NCBI RefSeq assembly: GCF_910592395.1
Contig: NC_088315.1
Coordinates: forward strand, 17,345,808-17,409,807
Source: Lineus longissimus
Taxonomy: Eukaryota; Nemertea; Pilidiophora; Heteronemertea; Lineidae
Reading direction: 5' to 3'
DNA: 64,000 nucleotides
Part shown: positions 34,333 through 45,870 of the stretch, piece by piece
Layout: each line of letters begins with the position of its first letter
Numbering within the stretch: the stretch's first letter is position 1
Made by a program: the position numbers and the translations under genes
The notes under the pieces: model-generated
Seen by the model: only the letters and a program-made list of their open reading frames with translations
What the model was told of the DNA's origin: nothing
Database searches by the model: none

Positions 34333-34505
34333 AGGCCTAGCCGATTGCACGGTCCATTGTCTTTTAGCATATCCCGCTAGCACCTGAGCCTGAATTCCAA
34401 TTTTTCTAAGGTCTCATCAAAGATTTATTAGGACAACTCTTGATAACATCGACCCTCGCGAAACAGCTTTCATAGGGGTCGATATAGGCCTTAACCAATA
34501 AGGGC
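34333..34505 (-). repeat. Dispersed repeat A, copy 5 (inverted)
   Basis: In reverse complement it shows GCCTATATCGACCCC, GAAAGCTGTTTCGCGAGGGTCGATGTTATCAAG and the AAAGACAATGGACCGTG tail of the family. Confidence 0.7.
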
Positions 34506-36409
34506 AAAGAAACGTAATGTTCGGGACAACTGCTGGGCTGTACGCAGTGCGCTGAATTGTTGCAGAGGAACGGTATTTGTCAAGGCAGTTGATTGGCTAA
34601 ACAGTCTCACGTGATGTGAAGTGGTTTTCCGTGGTTTGTGTACTGCTTCCCTGATTACTCAATATCAACAAAATAGAAGGGATCCAAATTGTTGCTACGA
34701 TATGTAATGCAATATCTCAAATACATATACTCTTCAAAAAACGCTTGTGATAAGATGATTTAATCTCTAAATTATCGGCGCTATTTTGCCTTCTCGGAAA
34801 TAGTTATGATGCTCGCACGTGTTGAAATTTTGAAATCTTGAAACAGCCAATCAGATTGCTCAGAATAAATCACGTGGTTGGACGAGTTGGATAAATTAGT
34901 GGAAATTAGGTCTCCTTCATATAGCAGAGGGTTGATACTTTCATCATACTTTGATCCTACCGTCTGTGGACAGAGTGCGTACTTTGTATGCATAGCGCCG
35001 TTTAAACCGTCCAGCGGCCAATTGCATGCAGCTAGGTTTACTAATACTATGTTAGTCTGTGATATTAGATTTCGGGCGCCTTGGCAAACAAGGATCCAGT
35101 ATTCGAGATAGGTTTGCTGAGATCATAGCATTGTACAAAGTACCATTTATAAATTAATCTTCCAGGAAGGTGGCTTTGACGTTGTATCGTGACATTGGGG
35201 AGGTAGCGTCCCATTTTGACTCTGACTTCTTCCCCTTGGTTGAATGACCGTTATCTGACAGTTATCTGGCCATTCATTCGACTTAATTTGATTGACAAAC
35301 GTATTCTTCATATCACTATTCAACACGCATCTCAATTATTCAAAAATATTATAGTTAAATTCTATGTGTGCAAAGTCTGATATAATGAAGTCGTTTTCAA
35401 GTCGAACGACACCACCATCATGACTTGGAATATTTCCGCCCTATGCAGAGATCCGATACGAAATTTTGAACTACACGTAGTTCAGCAATAGTGAGTTTTA
35501 GCAGATACCTGGAAACGTTTGACCTGATAAGGCTGTCGATTGATAAGACCGACGTGCACGTTGCCGTTTCGAGGGCTTTGCGAAAACTCCCCAATGTGAT
35601 ACGATCGTCAGATCAGTTGAATCGAAGCTGTCTTTTGACGACTGTAATTCACTCTTAAAGTTAAAGTTGAAGTGGGTGTGAAAAAGGATGCGTAACCTCT
35701 CTCATACATGAGCTCCACCTGGAGAGGAAAGCAACAACTGTAGTCCATTTGTAAGCCAAATATTTAAGTAAATTTTTTCAACGCATCGTTTTTCGGCTCT
35801 GAAACGTGAATAGCTAGGTGGATTTTTGATTATTTTTGATTTCAATGATGTTAGCTTCGCGACCAAAACTGGATGAAATCTTCAGGTTATTGTATTTTTC
35901 AATATATCTTGAAATGTGCCAACGTTTCATTTGAAAAGACATGTATCCATTTGAAAAAATCCGTCGGCCACTGCCCCCCCCCCCCCCCAAAAAAAATGTC
36001 CAAGGGTTCCAATGAAGAATTCATTACTTGATTTGCAATTCTCGAACCCAGAAATTGTGTTGGGTCCCACAATTGGATTGAAGAAAAGTTAAACTGTGAA
36101 GAAATCCCCCCCCCCCCCCCATTAGTTTTTGCACAGCGGGTCAAAAGGACAATGACATTAACTGACGAAAAAACCCTAATTGGGGTGTTACAGACTCGTG
36201 AAAGCAGTTAAGATTTCTTGAGATGTGGCAAGACGGCTAAAAATACTTTCGAGTTAAAAACTAACTCATAGTTTTTCTCCAACTTCCATATTGAGACAAT
36301 AAGCAGATAAAGGGGGATTGACATGCGAGTGAAAGTTCTTGGCTAAACAAGAATCTTTCAAATTATTTGAAAGACTGTGGCTAAACCGACACGATTGCTC
36401 TTAAAACAG
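34506..36409. other. Repeat-bearing non-coding interval
   Basis: Holds a half copy of MITE D (about 35,555-35,600), a right half of MITE E (35,640-35,698) and two poly-C runs (near 35,974 and 36,108). An ORF on the minus strand at 35,147-35,335 is protein-like but lacks splice sites. Confidence 0.4.
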
Positions 36410-36599
36410 GTTACCGCAAGAATTCTTGACGCCAGTCAACAACTTGTTGAATACGTACGACCATAATATGGATTCCTGCGGTATTCCGCTGACAAAAGAA
36501 AAGCTTGAAAGCCGTAGGCCTGGTTATTTGCACAACCAGCGATCGGGAAGCCAGCAAATGCGTTTTGTTCCGATACAATGGGGGTATTCTTCTGAAAAG
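36410..36599 (+). CDS. Probable internal exon, unknown protein
   Basis: Acceptor GCTCTTAAAACAG before 36,410 and donor GAAAAG|GTAAAG after 36,599 bound a 190-bp frame that is open in phase 2 and ends in phase 0. The translation is hydrophilic and protein-like (LTPVNNLLNTYDHNMDSC near the start, FVPIQWGYSSEK at the end). No domain is recognised. Both splice sites and the frame agree. Confidence 0.45.
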
Positions 36600-37983
36600 G
36601 TAAAGCCGAATTTATTGGGAGGTTGGCGTTTCAGGTAGCTTTCCGAGAGTGTAGGCCTAAAAGGAGGCAAAGTGTTTGTCAGCACGTAGGCGCACGTCTA
36701 AAGAAAGGCGAAGACAACAATATCAACCCATTTCACAAGCTACATTTGCAACAAACCACAATAGCACCCATAGAAACTATTGTAGACGGTTTACAATGAT
36801 TGAAAGTATTATTTCCGCATTTTCTGATTTTCACCTTGGCCTCTATCCTTTCGGAAAGAATCTTTTTGCACAGATTAATTGATCGCATTGTTTCTTGGCC
36901 TCTTTATTGCAGACTCGTTCCCGTCATCGCACCTACATTATTGTTGTTCTGTAATCTTCTAACAAGGAGGAAATAAAGAAATATATTACATTGTGTACGG
37001 GAATAGCTCACTCTTTTGAACGGAGCGATCGACCTTCCGAGTACCACGAGAAATTGCACACGTTTAGAGCCAGCGTACGCTGACACATTTGCTCCAAACG
37101 TCTCTGAAATTTTGTTTTATTAGTTCATCGGACAATTTCTTCAGAACGTTTTTCCCGTTTGAAAAGGCACGGCACCAATTGTTTTCGGAGAGAGTTGTAA
37201 ACTCTCTGCAAAAACGACCTGTTCATGATAATAATGGTATTAACTGAGCGAAGTTTGCCAAAAGTGCGCTATATTTTCCCTGAACAAAATTTTGAAATCT
37301 CTGCCGGTATGCCACTTAATAGCTTTACATTTCGTCTTTGTAGTGCAGTGAGGCATTGAACCATTTTACGAACGGTTTTATGTAAATTGGATATCGTTTG
37401 TTGAATGGCGTTCCCAACATGAGTTTGAAAATTTGCAAAATGAGGATTCGATCCAATTATAAGACAGTGACAAGGGTATATGTTGCCACAGAGCATTGAG
37501 TGACTTGGCATCCAACAAGTTTGGGATATTTTAGAACTAAAGGTGAGATGGCATTTTCCCTTTTAGTTACATAAAGAGGATAGACGCATCCACCGTCGCG
37601 TTTTTATCAGATTTCTCCCATATCGTTCAGTTCTTTCACCAATGCAGTAGCACGGCTTTTCAGTTTTTCTAGAAATATGTTTAGGTTTTCTATTGCTGCT
37701 TCCATAATAACTCAGAGTAAACAGTTTCTGAGATAATGAATAAAAAAAAGTTATTCAAACTGCGCATTTGTTAAACAAGTTTATTGAATTATCTTCGCCG
37801 GAGTAATGTCAATTTCAACATTGCCTTCTTTTTCTGCAAACAAAAACTTAACCAGGTCTCTTTTTCTAGGAAATAGACATCCCTTTCATGCTGTAGCAGC
37901 AATGTGTGATATATAAGCTCCTCCGTCACCTATCTTTGTGGTATCGATTCTTTGTATTCTACTTGGGTTCTTTTGGTTAAATA
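36600..37983. other. Mostly non-coding interval
   Basis: On the minus strand, 37,787-37,868 follows an acceptor-like TATTTCCTAG, and its open frame ends in TAA overlapping an AATAAA signal. Another short helical frame begins with ATG at about 37,705. Either could be a remnant of a minus-strand gene; the support is weak. Confidence 0.25.
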
Positions 37984-38197
37984 CAGTGGAACCTCTCTAA
38001 GACGACGCCTCGCTATCAATGACAACCTCTCTATTAAGGACACTAGTTTTGGTCCTAAAATGGGTGTTTCCATCAGAGTCTTTCTAAATTTGAAAGACTC
38101 TGTTTCCATTCAATTTGACCTCTTTAATCAGGATACCTCTCTATCAAGGACAGCACTCGTCCAGTTCCGAGGGTGTCCTTAATAGATAGGTCTACTG
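37984..38197. mobile_element. MITE B, full copy, TA target duplication
   Basis: Starts CAGTGGAACCTCTCTAAG after TA and ends GATAGGTCTACTG before TA. Internal blocks include GGACACTAGTTTTGGTCC, AATTTGACCTCTTTAATCAGG and GAGGGTGTCCTTAATAGA. TA duplication and CAGT ends fit a pogo/mariner-mobilised element of 214 bp. Confidence 0.8.
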
Positions 38198-38325
38198 TAT
38201 ACTCTAGTTTCACCGATCTAAGATCAATTGACTAATTGATGCTAAAACGAAGGCAGGAAAATGATTTCTGGTCCAGTGGACAACTTCGTATCGCCTACCC
38301 ATTGTCTATCAATTACGCTGTTTTG

Positions 38326-38496
38326 CCATTCCCAGTTTACGCCTATCGACCCCGAGAAAGCAGTTTCGATGGGGTAGATCTTTTTCAAAATTTCACTAAT
38401 AACCATTTGATAAGACAGTTAGAACAGTGGCAATTTGTTCTTTGAAAAAGACAATATACATGTAACGTGTATTGGGCTTGGACTGATTAATTCTAA
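38326..38496 (+). repeat. Dispersed repeat A, copy 6 (left part)
   Basis: Runs from TTTACGCCTATCGACCCC to GTGTATTGGGCTTGGACTGATTAATTCTA. The remainder is displaced beyond the element at 38,497-38,938. Confidence 0.65.
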
Positions 38497-38938
38497 AGCC
38501 CGTAGCACACTAGCCGCCAACTTCGGCGTTCACAGGCGTTTTTTGCCGCAAGAGTCCTGAACGCCTGAAAAATCCCTAGTCTGCTACGAACGGCGTCGGC
38601 GAACGCGACTTGCCGCCACCTGCCGCAACTAAACGCCAAATATCTAACATGTTTGATTTTTAACGCGTGTCGCCGCGTTTGAACGCAAAAAGAAGCCAGG
38701 TGCGCTACGGATTGCCGCCTGAATTGGCGTCGGCGGCGAGGCTATGGTCAATCAGTATGCGTCTTGATGTCACATGATTTCAAAATGGCAGCCTAAAGTG
38801 GCGGAAAAGACGCTACTGGACGCCGATTCTGGGCAGGTGTGCTCTGACCGAGATCCACTGGCCGCCAACTTCGGCGTCGAGAGGCGTCAGCTGAACGCTT
38901 CTTGTCGCCAAAGTTGGCGGCTAGTGTGCTGCGGGCTT
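38497..38938. mobile_element. Inverted-ended element, AAGCCCG(T/C)AGCACACTAG
   Basis: AAGCCCGTAGCACACTAGCC at the left pairs with GGCTAGTGTGCTGCGGGCTT at the right, and the pairing continues through GCCAACTT, so the arms are about 33 bp. It is 442 bp, GC-rich inside, with internal copies of GGCCGCCAACTTCGGCGT. It is non-coding and sits at the end of repeat A copy 6. Confidence 0.75.
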
Positions 38939-39163
38939 GACTGCGAGGTAAAATAGGTATGATAACGTATTGATCCAAATTTATCATGTGACCATTTGCG
39001 TATAATACCGAGCTCGAATTGAATTTTCGAAGCCAGTGTTCCGGTAAAATAAGAGTACTTTACAACCCCCAACATTCACTTACGTTGGCGTGTATATTTC
39101 CTTGAGACTAATCTAATTTAGCAAGTAGTCAAACGCAAGCAATTGGGATTGCTTTTAAAGATA

Positions 39164-39335
39164 CAGTGGAACCTCCCTTAGCGGACAGCTCTCTCTTAAG
39201 GATAACCTTTCTATTTAGAACACTAGTTTTCGTCCAAAATTAGTAGTTTCCATTCAATTTGACCTCCCTAATCAGGTCATCTCTCTATTGAGGACAGCAC
39301 TTGTCAGTCTCGAGGGTGTCCTTAATAAAGAGGTT
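39164..39335. mobile_element. MITE B, second copy
   Basis: Starts CAGTGGAACCTCCCTTAGC after TA. It contains AATTTGACCTCCCTAATCAGG and GAGGGTGTCCTTAATAAAGAGGTTTT. The right terminal bases are degraded. Confidence 0.7.
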
Positions 39336-39554
39336 TTCCTCGTTTTACCCAAGAGACATTTTTTAGTAGTCAACCCAAATCGTATTTTCAGTGCCATGTT
39401 CTGTGGGGTTTTAAACGGATTTGAAATCGATCGCAAGGTTCAGCTTGTTTCAATTAGCTTCTTAAATTCTTATCGTACGGTGTATTTTGTTTGCCGTGGC
39501 CCCGCAGTGTGCAAAGAGACGTCATTAGCCAGAGATATGTTTTAAAGGGTAGAC

Positions 39555-39756
39555 GGTAATAGAGGCACTGGAAAAAAAGGCACTGGAAAAAAAGGCACTG
39601 GAAAAAAGGTACGGAAAAAAGGCACTAGGTAAAAAAGGCACTGGAAAAAAAGGCACTGGAAAAAAAGGCACTAGGAAAAAAAGGCACTAGGAAAAAAAGG
39701 CACTGGAAAAAAAGGCACTGGAAAAAAGCACCTTTTTTTCCAGTGCCTTTATTACC
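39555..39756. mobile_element. 202-bp inverted-ended element filled with a 15-bp minisatellite
   Basis: GGTAATAGAGGCACTGG at the left and CCAGTGCCTTTATTACC at the right pair at 16 of 17 positions. Between them are about eleven units of AAAAAAAGGCACTGG with TAGG and TACGG variants. The unit equals the inner part of the terminal repeat, so the array probably grew by slippage from the end. Confidence 0.75.
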
Positions 39757-40220
39757 TACATTCGTCGTTTTAAAGTCTGCTGGTTAAAAAATGAAAATTG
39801 GAACTTAATTCTGTGGTTGCTCCCAATATTTCAGTGTTTCCATTTTCTGTTTACCCCGGGGCTATCAATACTTTTCTTCACCCCTGGTAAATTTATTACA
39901 CTGTAGTTTGATGCATAAGTTAAATAAAGAACCATATAAAACTAAAACTTTTCTGTCGGGCGAAACACCGACAATCTATCATCCAGCGTTCCAAGCACTG
40001 AGGGGAGACACATGAAACGGAAACACTTAAAAACACTACAACGGTTTCAGCGAGTTAACGTCACACATCACATGCCAAGACTTCGTCTGGCTTCAGCGAA
40101 ACCTGTATCAAAATCATATGTGATACAAATTGTGGCAGAAAATCATTCCAAACACTAAATCATTTGATGACCCTTTGCGGATCAGCATGTTGCGTTGAAC
40201 ACAATTACCACCGATTTCAG

Positions 40221-40425
40221 ACTCTGCAAAACAACTTTATTCGGTCTCGTGTGTTTCCGGGCCGAATTATCGAACCAATCGTGTGATAGTTCCGCTCAAA
40301 ATAAGTCTCGTGATCATCGCATTTCACGTCAAGTGAGGGATTGGTCAGAATATAATCCAACGTACGACTTCAGAAATGACATGCATGGAATCAAAGATAA
40401 TGAGTTGAGAGCCAAGCTATTGTGA
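40221..40425 (+). CDS. Candidate terminal exon, unknown protein
   Basis: The acceptor ACCACCGATTTCAG precedes a phase-2 frame of 67 codons and a TGA stop. The translation is hydrophilic with three cysteines and ends DNELRAKLL. It is not recognised. Confidence 0.3.
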
Positions 40426-40601
40426 GCTCTTTATGATCAATATACAGGGCACTTTAAATCTAAAGTAGGAGAAATGGTAGAGACAGGATGAAAACGTATG
40501 TAGTTGCCCTCTCTATCACATGAACAGTCAATGCCTGGATCGTTGATGGACTCATGAATTGATCTATGATAATTATCACGAACCACGTTTTACACACGGA
40601 T

Positions 40602-40955
40602 CATACTGGATCCACTCACCAATAAGATCCCAAGCCTGACGATACCCGATTTCTACTACCGCCTCGATGGGTGGAGCCTAAACAAGTATGACTTTCGCAG
40701 CCATGAAAGGGGTGGGGTGTCTTGTCTTCGTTTCTTCCAGTTGGTATTTAATTGTAATATGAAAAGTTCAGCTGTAGAGTCATGGCTATTCATGACGACT
40801 ACGTTGTTAACCCTTCAATAGATATCCCACCCCTTTTATGGCTGCGAAAGGCATACTATTGTGTTCGGCTGTTTAGACTCTACCCATCGAGGCTGTGGTA
40901 TCAATCGTATATTGTCGGGCTTGGGATCTTATTGGTGAATGGATCTAGTACATAG
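40602..40955. mobile_element. Foldback element next to the 56-bp satellite
   Basis: Arms of about 120 bp (40,602-40,722 and 40,825-40,955) are inverted copies: TCACCAATAAGATCCCAAGC, CCTCGATGGGT, CTTTCGCAGCCAT and AAAGGGGTGGG each have a reverse-complement partner. The loop is about 100 bp. The outer sequence contains GGATCTAG/GATCTATG motifs like those in the satellite, so the array may derive from the element edge. Confidence 0.75.
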
Positions 40956-40984
40956 ATTCTATATGATGGCCGATGGTAGATATG

Positions 40985-42886
40985 ACCATGGGTTTCATCC
41001 ATGGATCTATGACTGATGAGGAATCCCCGTCATCGATATTACCATGGGTTTCATCCATGGATCTATGATTGATGATGAATCCCCGTCATCGATATTACCA
41101 TGGGTTTCATCCATGGATCTATGACTGATGAGGAATCCCCGTCATCGATATTACCATGGGTTTCATCCATGGATCTATGATTGATGAGCAATCCCCGTCA
41201 TCGATATTACCATGGGTTTCATCGATGGATCTATGATTGATGAGGAATCCCCGTCATCGATATTACCATGGGTTTCATCCATGGATCTATGATTGATGAG
41301 GAATCCCCGTCATCGATATTACAATGGGTTTCATCCATGGATCTATGATTGATGATGAATCCCCGTCATCGATATTTCCATGGGTTTCATCTATGGATCT
41401 ATGACTGATGATGAATCTCCGTCATCGATATTACCATGGGTTTCATCCATGGATCTATGACTGATGATGAATCTCCTTCATGGATAGTACCATGGGTTTC
41501 ATCCATGGATCTATGACTGATGAGGAATCCCCGTCATCGATATTACCATGGGTTTCATCCACAGATCTATGTTTGATGATGAATTCCCGTCATCGATATT
41601 ACCATGGGTTTCATCCATGGATCTATGTTTGATGAGGAATCCGCGTCATCGATATTACCATGGGTTTCATCCATGGATCTATGATTAATGATGAATCCCC
41701 GTCATCGATATTACCATGGGTTTCATCCATGGATCTATGATTGATGAGGAATCCCCGTCATCGATATTACCATGGGTTTCATCCATGGATCTATGATTGA
41801 TGAGGAATCCCCGTCATCGATATTACCATGGGTTTCATCCATGGATCTATGATTGATGATGAATCCCCGTCATCGATATTACCATGGGTTTCATCCATAA
41901 ATCTATGATTGATGATGAATTCCCGTCATCGATATTACCATGGGTTTCATCCATGGATCTATGATTGATGATGAATCCCCGTCATCGATATTACCATGGG
42001 TTTCATCCATGGATCTATGTTTGATGATGAATCCCCGTCATCGATATTACCATGGGTTTCATCCATGGATCTATGTTTGATGATGAATCCCCGTCATCGA
42101 TATTACCATGGGTTTCATCCATGGATCTATGATTGATGATGAATCCCCGTCATCGATATTACCATGGGTTTCATCCATGGATCTATGATTGATGAGGAAT
42201 CCCCGTCATCGATATTACCATGGGTTTCATCCATGGATCTATGATTGATGATGAATCCCCGTCATCGATATTACCATGGGTTTCATCCATGGATCTATGA
42301 TTGATGATGAATCCCCGTCATCGATATTACCATGGGTTTCATCCATAAATCTATGATTGATGATGAATCCCCGTCATCGATATTACCATGGGTTTCATCC
42401 ATGGATCTATGATTGATGATGAATCCCCGTCATCGATATTACCATGGGTTTCATCCATGGATCTATGTTTGATGATGAATCCCCGTCATCGATATTACCA
42501 TGGGTTTCATCCATGGATCTATGTTTGATGATGAATCCCCGTCATTGATATTACCATGGGTTTCATCCATGGATCTATGATTGATGATGAATCCCCGTCA
42601 TCGATATTACCATGGGTTTCATCCATGGATCTATGATTGATGAGGAATCCCCGTCATCGATATTACCATGGGTTTCATCCATGGATCTATGATTGATGAG
42701 GAATCCCCGTCATCGATATTACCATGGGTTTCATCCATGGATCTATGATTGATGATGAATCCCCGTCATCGATATTACTATGGGTTTCATCCATAAATCT
42801 ATGATTGATGATGAATCCCCGTCATCGATATTACCATGGGTTTCATCCATGGATCTATGATTGATGATGAATCCCCGTCATCGATC
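40985..42886. repeat. 56-bp satellite array, 34 units, with higher-order structure
   Basis: The unit begins ACCATGGGTTTCATCCATGG and continues ATCTATGATTGATGATGAAT, CCCCGTCATCGATATT. First and last unit starts (40,985 and 42,833) are exactly 33 x 56 bp apart, so there is no net indel. Variant units carrying CCATAAATCT recur at 41,881, 42,329 and 42,777, exactly 448 bp (eight units) apart, with matching order of other variants between. The unit contains CCATGG and ATCGAT palindromes. The period is not a multiple of three, so it is not coding. Confidence 0.95.
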
Positions 42887-42919
42887 TAGCATGGACACTT
42901 CTACCTGCGTATGATGCAA

Positions 42920-42995
42920 CTGACCGAGAATCGAATCCTGTACTTCAGAGGTGACAGACGCCAATGTTTCAACTGCACCACTCCGTCAGCTAGAA
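42920..42995 (-). repeat. tRNA-like SINE head
   Basis: On the minus strand CTGACGGAGTGGTGCAGTTG resembles an A box region, and GGATTCGATTCTC about 40 bp later resembles a B box. The spacing suits a tRNA-derived SINE. It borders the satellite array. Confidence 0.5.
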
Positions 42996-44861
42996 TTGTC
43001 AGTAAGTTTCAGATCAACTAGTTTATCTTCGGTGAAACCTCTTTTCTGATGAAACTTTTCTCCGAGGTAGATTTCGAAAGAGGCCCGAAACAACGCGGCC
43101 ATTGCACCTTAGAACCTCCGACATTTATGATATTACAGAATGTTTCCACAGATCGCGTTATGATAATTCCTTTGGCCGCCAAACCAAGACACTGTATCTG
43201 CAACCGATACTTGACCCATAGATACCTTTGGTACATGTAGATGCTAGACGTGATGCCTTTGAAAACGGTAGGAAGGTAACTATGACAGGCAAACTACGTC
43301 TATCATATTCCTTTTATAAGGAGAGATAGGCTTGTAGCTTGGTCAATATGATGGCTGAAGAAGTGTCGGTTATCGGTTCTATTACAGAGGTAACTTGGCC
43401 ACGGAAAGCTTATGACCTGCCTGGTGTTAATTTAGACCATAAATCAAAAGAAGTGTATTGTCCACTTCGAAACCTCTTTACTAAAAACAGCCACCTTATT
43501 GCTTAGTTGATGAATGGAATTCCTTCATTTTTCTGCTAAACTCTCGTTATAGTCATCCGAACGAGACGGCAAAACGCAGAAAATTCTAATAAGAATATCT
43601 TAACGATATATTCGCGACTGGATGATTTTGAGTAAATAGAGACTATGTTGACATGCGTTAGTTTCCGTTATCTGTGTTTTGACATCATGGATGAAATTGC
43701 AAAATATTTTCGCTTTCTATCGAAAAACAATCGTAGCATTACGTTGTGTGTCGTGTGTGAAAGATAGGATCGACACATGTTGAAAGGTTGGAGTAAAATC
43801 TTATTGCTGGAAAATGGTGTTGACCCTTTTTTTCAAATGTTTTAACAGCAGTTATTTTATTGAGGTATAACCTTAAATGCAGATTAGCGAGCTCCTCCGA
43901 TCCGTGCCTGTCAGAGCTGAGACTATAGTGATACATGTGTGGAATTGATGATTTAATAAGCTACTGATTTATCATACACTGAAGTGTAGTACAAATGTAT
44001 GTCTCACTGTCATACTTGACCCTTTTGTTGTTGATAACAATTACCATTTGTCATGCAATCGTGAGTGATCTTTCCGAATAAACAAAAGACATGTACATGT
44101 ATATGTAAGACCTGAAAAAGCAATTCTGATCACTATAAACAAGCTTGCTTCATAAAAGACGTCTTCAAAACACCTCCGGTGTTCAATGTGTCTTAAAAGC
44201 GTCAAGTCGACACGAACACATTTCACTTTTTCACCGCGGCGAATTCTGTGTCATTCTGAAAAAGTCACATTAGATAGAATCCTGTTTTTAGAAAAAGGTC
44301 CTTTTCCTCAATTTGTCCCCGCTTTTTAAGGAGTTGCCTGATCGTTGTCAGTTAGTGACGGGATAATACTTTTTACAGCCGTGGTGTCAGGTTGTGTTTT
44401 GTTGTATCATGCTCTACCGACGGATCTGTTTGCCGCGAACGTGTCAGAATCCCGGTGGTATCGCCGCAAAGGTTATATGAGAGCTGCTGACTGAAGACCA
44501 CCATTGAAATCCTTTAGCCATGTCGTAGTTTGCCAACCGCGTTACCTCTTGAAATTAGCGCAGCTCTCTATCTCAAATTTGGAAATGACATTCTGGAAAG
44601 TCTTGCAACGTGAAATTCTATCTTTGAGTCAAAGTAAATTCATATTATCAAAACAATTCAATTGACAGTTCTTGTGGTGGGAAAAAATGTGCTGAATCAT
44701 TAGGATGTCCAATGAATGGTTTGAGGAACATGCACGAGACGCTTGGAGATAGATTGACGCCCAGTTGAGGCGACTATACAGATTAAGCGGATGTTTTGCG
44801 AAATGTATTAGTATATATAACAATACATGTAATTTTTGGCCGTGTAAAGTTGGGTCAACCT
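42996..44861. other. Non-coding interval
   Basis: Several 60-72-codon ORFs on both strands lack splice or domain support. No repeat is recognised. Confidence 0.3.
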
Positions 44862-45459
44862 AGTCTACTTGGGCTGAAAGGGTGGATGTCGTCCTGGGTG
44901 CCGACAAATGGTACCAAGGTTCGAGATCGACTGGACAATAAGCACCCTCGGTGCCATTACACTAGACAAATAGCACCCAGCTTCTTTTTGCCTGGCTTAC
45001 GGATCTTAGGGACGAGGACGTTTCTTGCAATCTCGTTTTATCTCGCGCCGTGGTACTTGCGGCATTAGCAGTGCGCGAAATAAAAAGAACAGATAACCAG
45101 AAAAAAACGCGTTTAGGCCTATAGGTCTTTGAAAGCACATTTCGGATGATTTATTCAGAAAAGGTATGTAGGAGGGATATATTCAGAGAATGAAAAATTG
45201 TGTGATGACAAAATGAATGGATTTGCTGCGTATTTTTCTTGACAATCAGTCGATATGGCGGCGTCGGTATCGTGACACGTTACCTCCGTGAGCGTGGGGC
45301 CAACCTCGGTTGTAGGTATAGAAAAAGTGTAGAAGAAGAGGCTGGGTGCTGTTTTTCTAGTGTAATGGCACCCAGGGTGCTTATTGTCCAGTCGATCTCG
45401 AACCTGGGTACCATTTGTCGGCACCCAGGACGACATCCACCCTTTCAGCTCTACTTGGA
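44862..45459. mobile_element. Foldback element, about 120-bp arms, 598 bp
   Basis: Left arm 44,862-44,984 and right arm 45,340-45,459 are inverted copies: GGGTGGATGTCGTCCTGGGT, AAATGGTACC, GAGATCGACTGGACAATAAG and GGTGCCATTACACTAGA each have partners. The same peptide-like ORF appears on both strands because of the inversion, so it is not evidence of a gene. The loop is about 355 bp. Confidence 0.8.
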
Positions 45460-45722
45460 GCAACCGGCATTCTGCAGAGCTGACATGACATTCAAGCATA
45501 TCATCTCTACAAGTATTGGCGTCCATTGCATGTTTATTGCATGTATGATACACACACAATCGTACGCTGCAAGAATGCTCGAAAAAAATGCCATTAATGT
45601 CATGATTTCCTAAATATTTCGAGTTTACTCTAAAGTTTCACTGGAAGTACTCATTGGAACAAATGCAGCGTAATTCATGGGGTGACCGATCTTTTTCAAG
45701 TTTTCCCCGGCATATTCTTCAG

Positions 45723-45870
45723 ACGCGACTTGTCCACTAACGAGGTTGGTCAAAGGAGAGATATTTTCTTTGGGTCATCAGATATCGAGACCGTTGAAAA
45801 TTACACTTGGAGTAGTTACACGATGAATAGCAATAATCCTTTAGCAATAGTAGGCTGCACCTGTCTGTGA
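45723..45870 (+). CDS. Candidate terminal exon, unknown protein
   Basis: A strong acceptor (CCCCGGCATATTCTTCAG) precedes a phase-2 frame of 48 codons ending in TGA. The translation has a DIETVENYTWSSYTMNSN segment with two N-glycosylation-like sites. It is not recognised. Confidence 0.3.

Noticed and set aside
40985-42886. CRISPR-like regularly spaced repeat
   Set aside because: There are no unique spacers; the whole 56-bp unit is repeated, and the sequence is eukaryotic.
44796-45613. ORFs on both strands sharing a GWMSSWVPTNGT segment, suggesting two paralogous genes
   Set aside because: The similarity comes from the inverted arms of a foldback element; the frames end at unrelated flanks.
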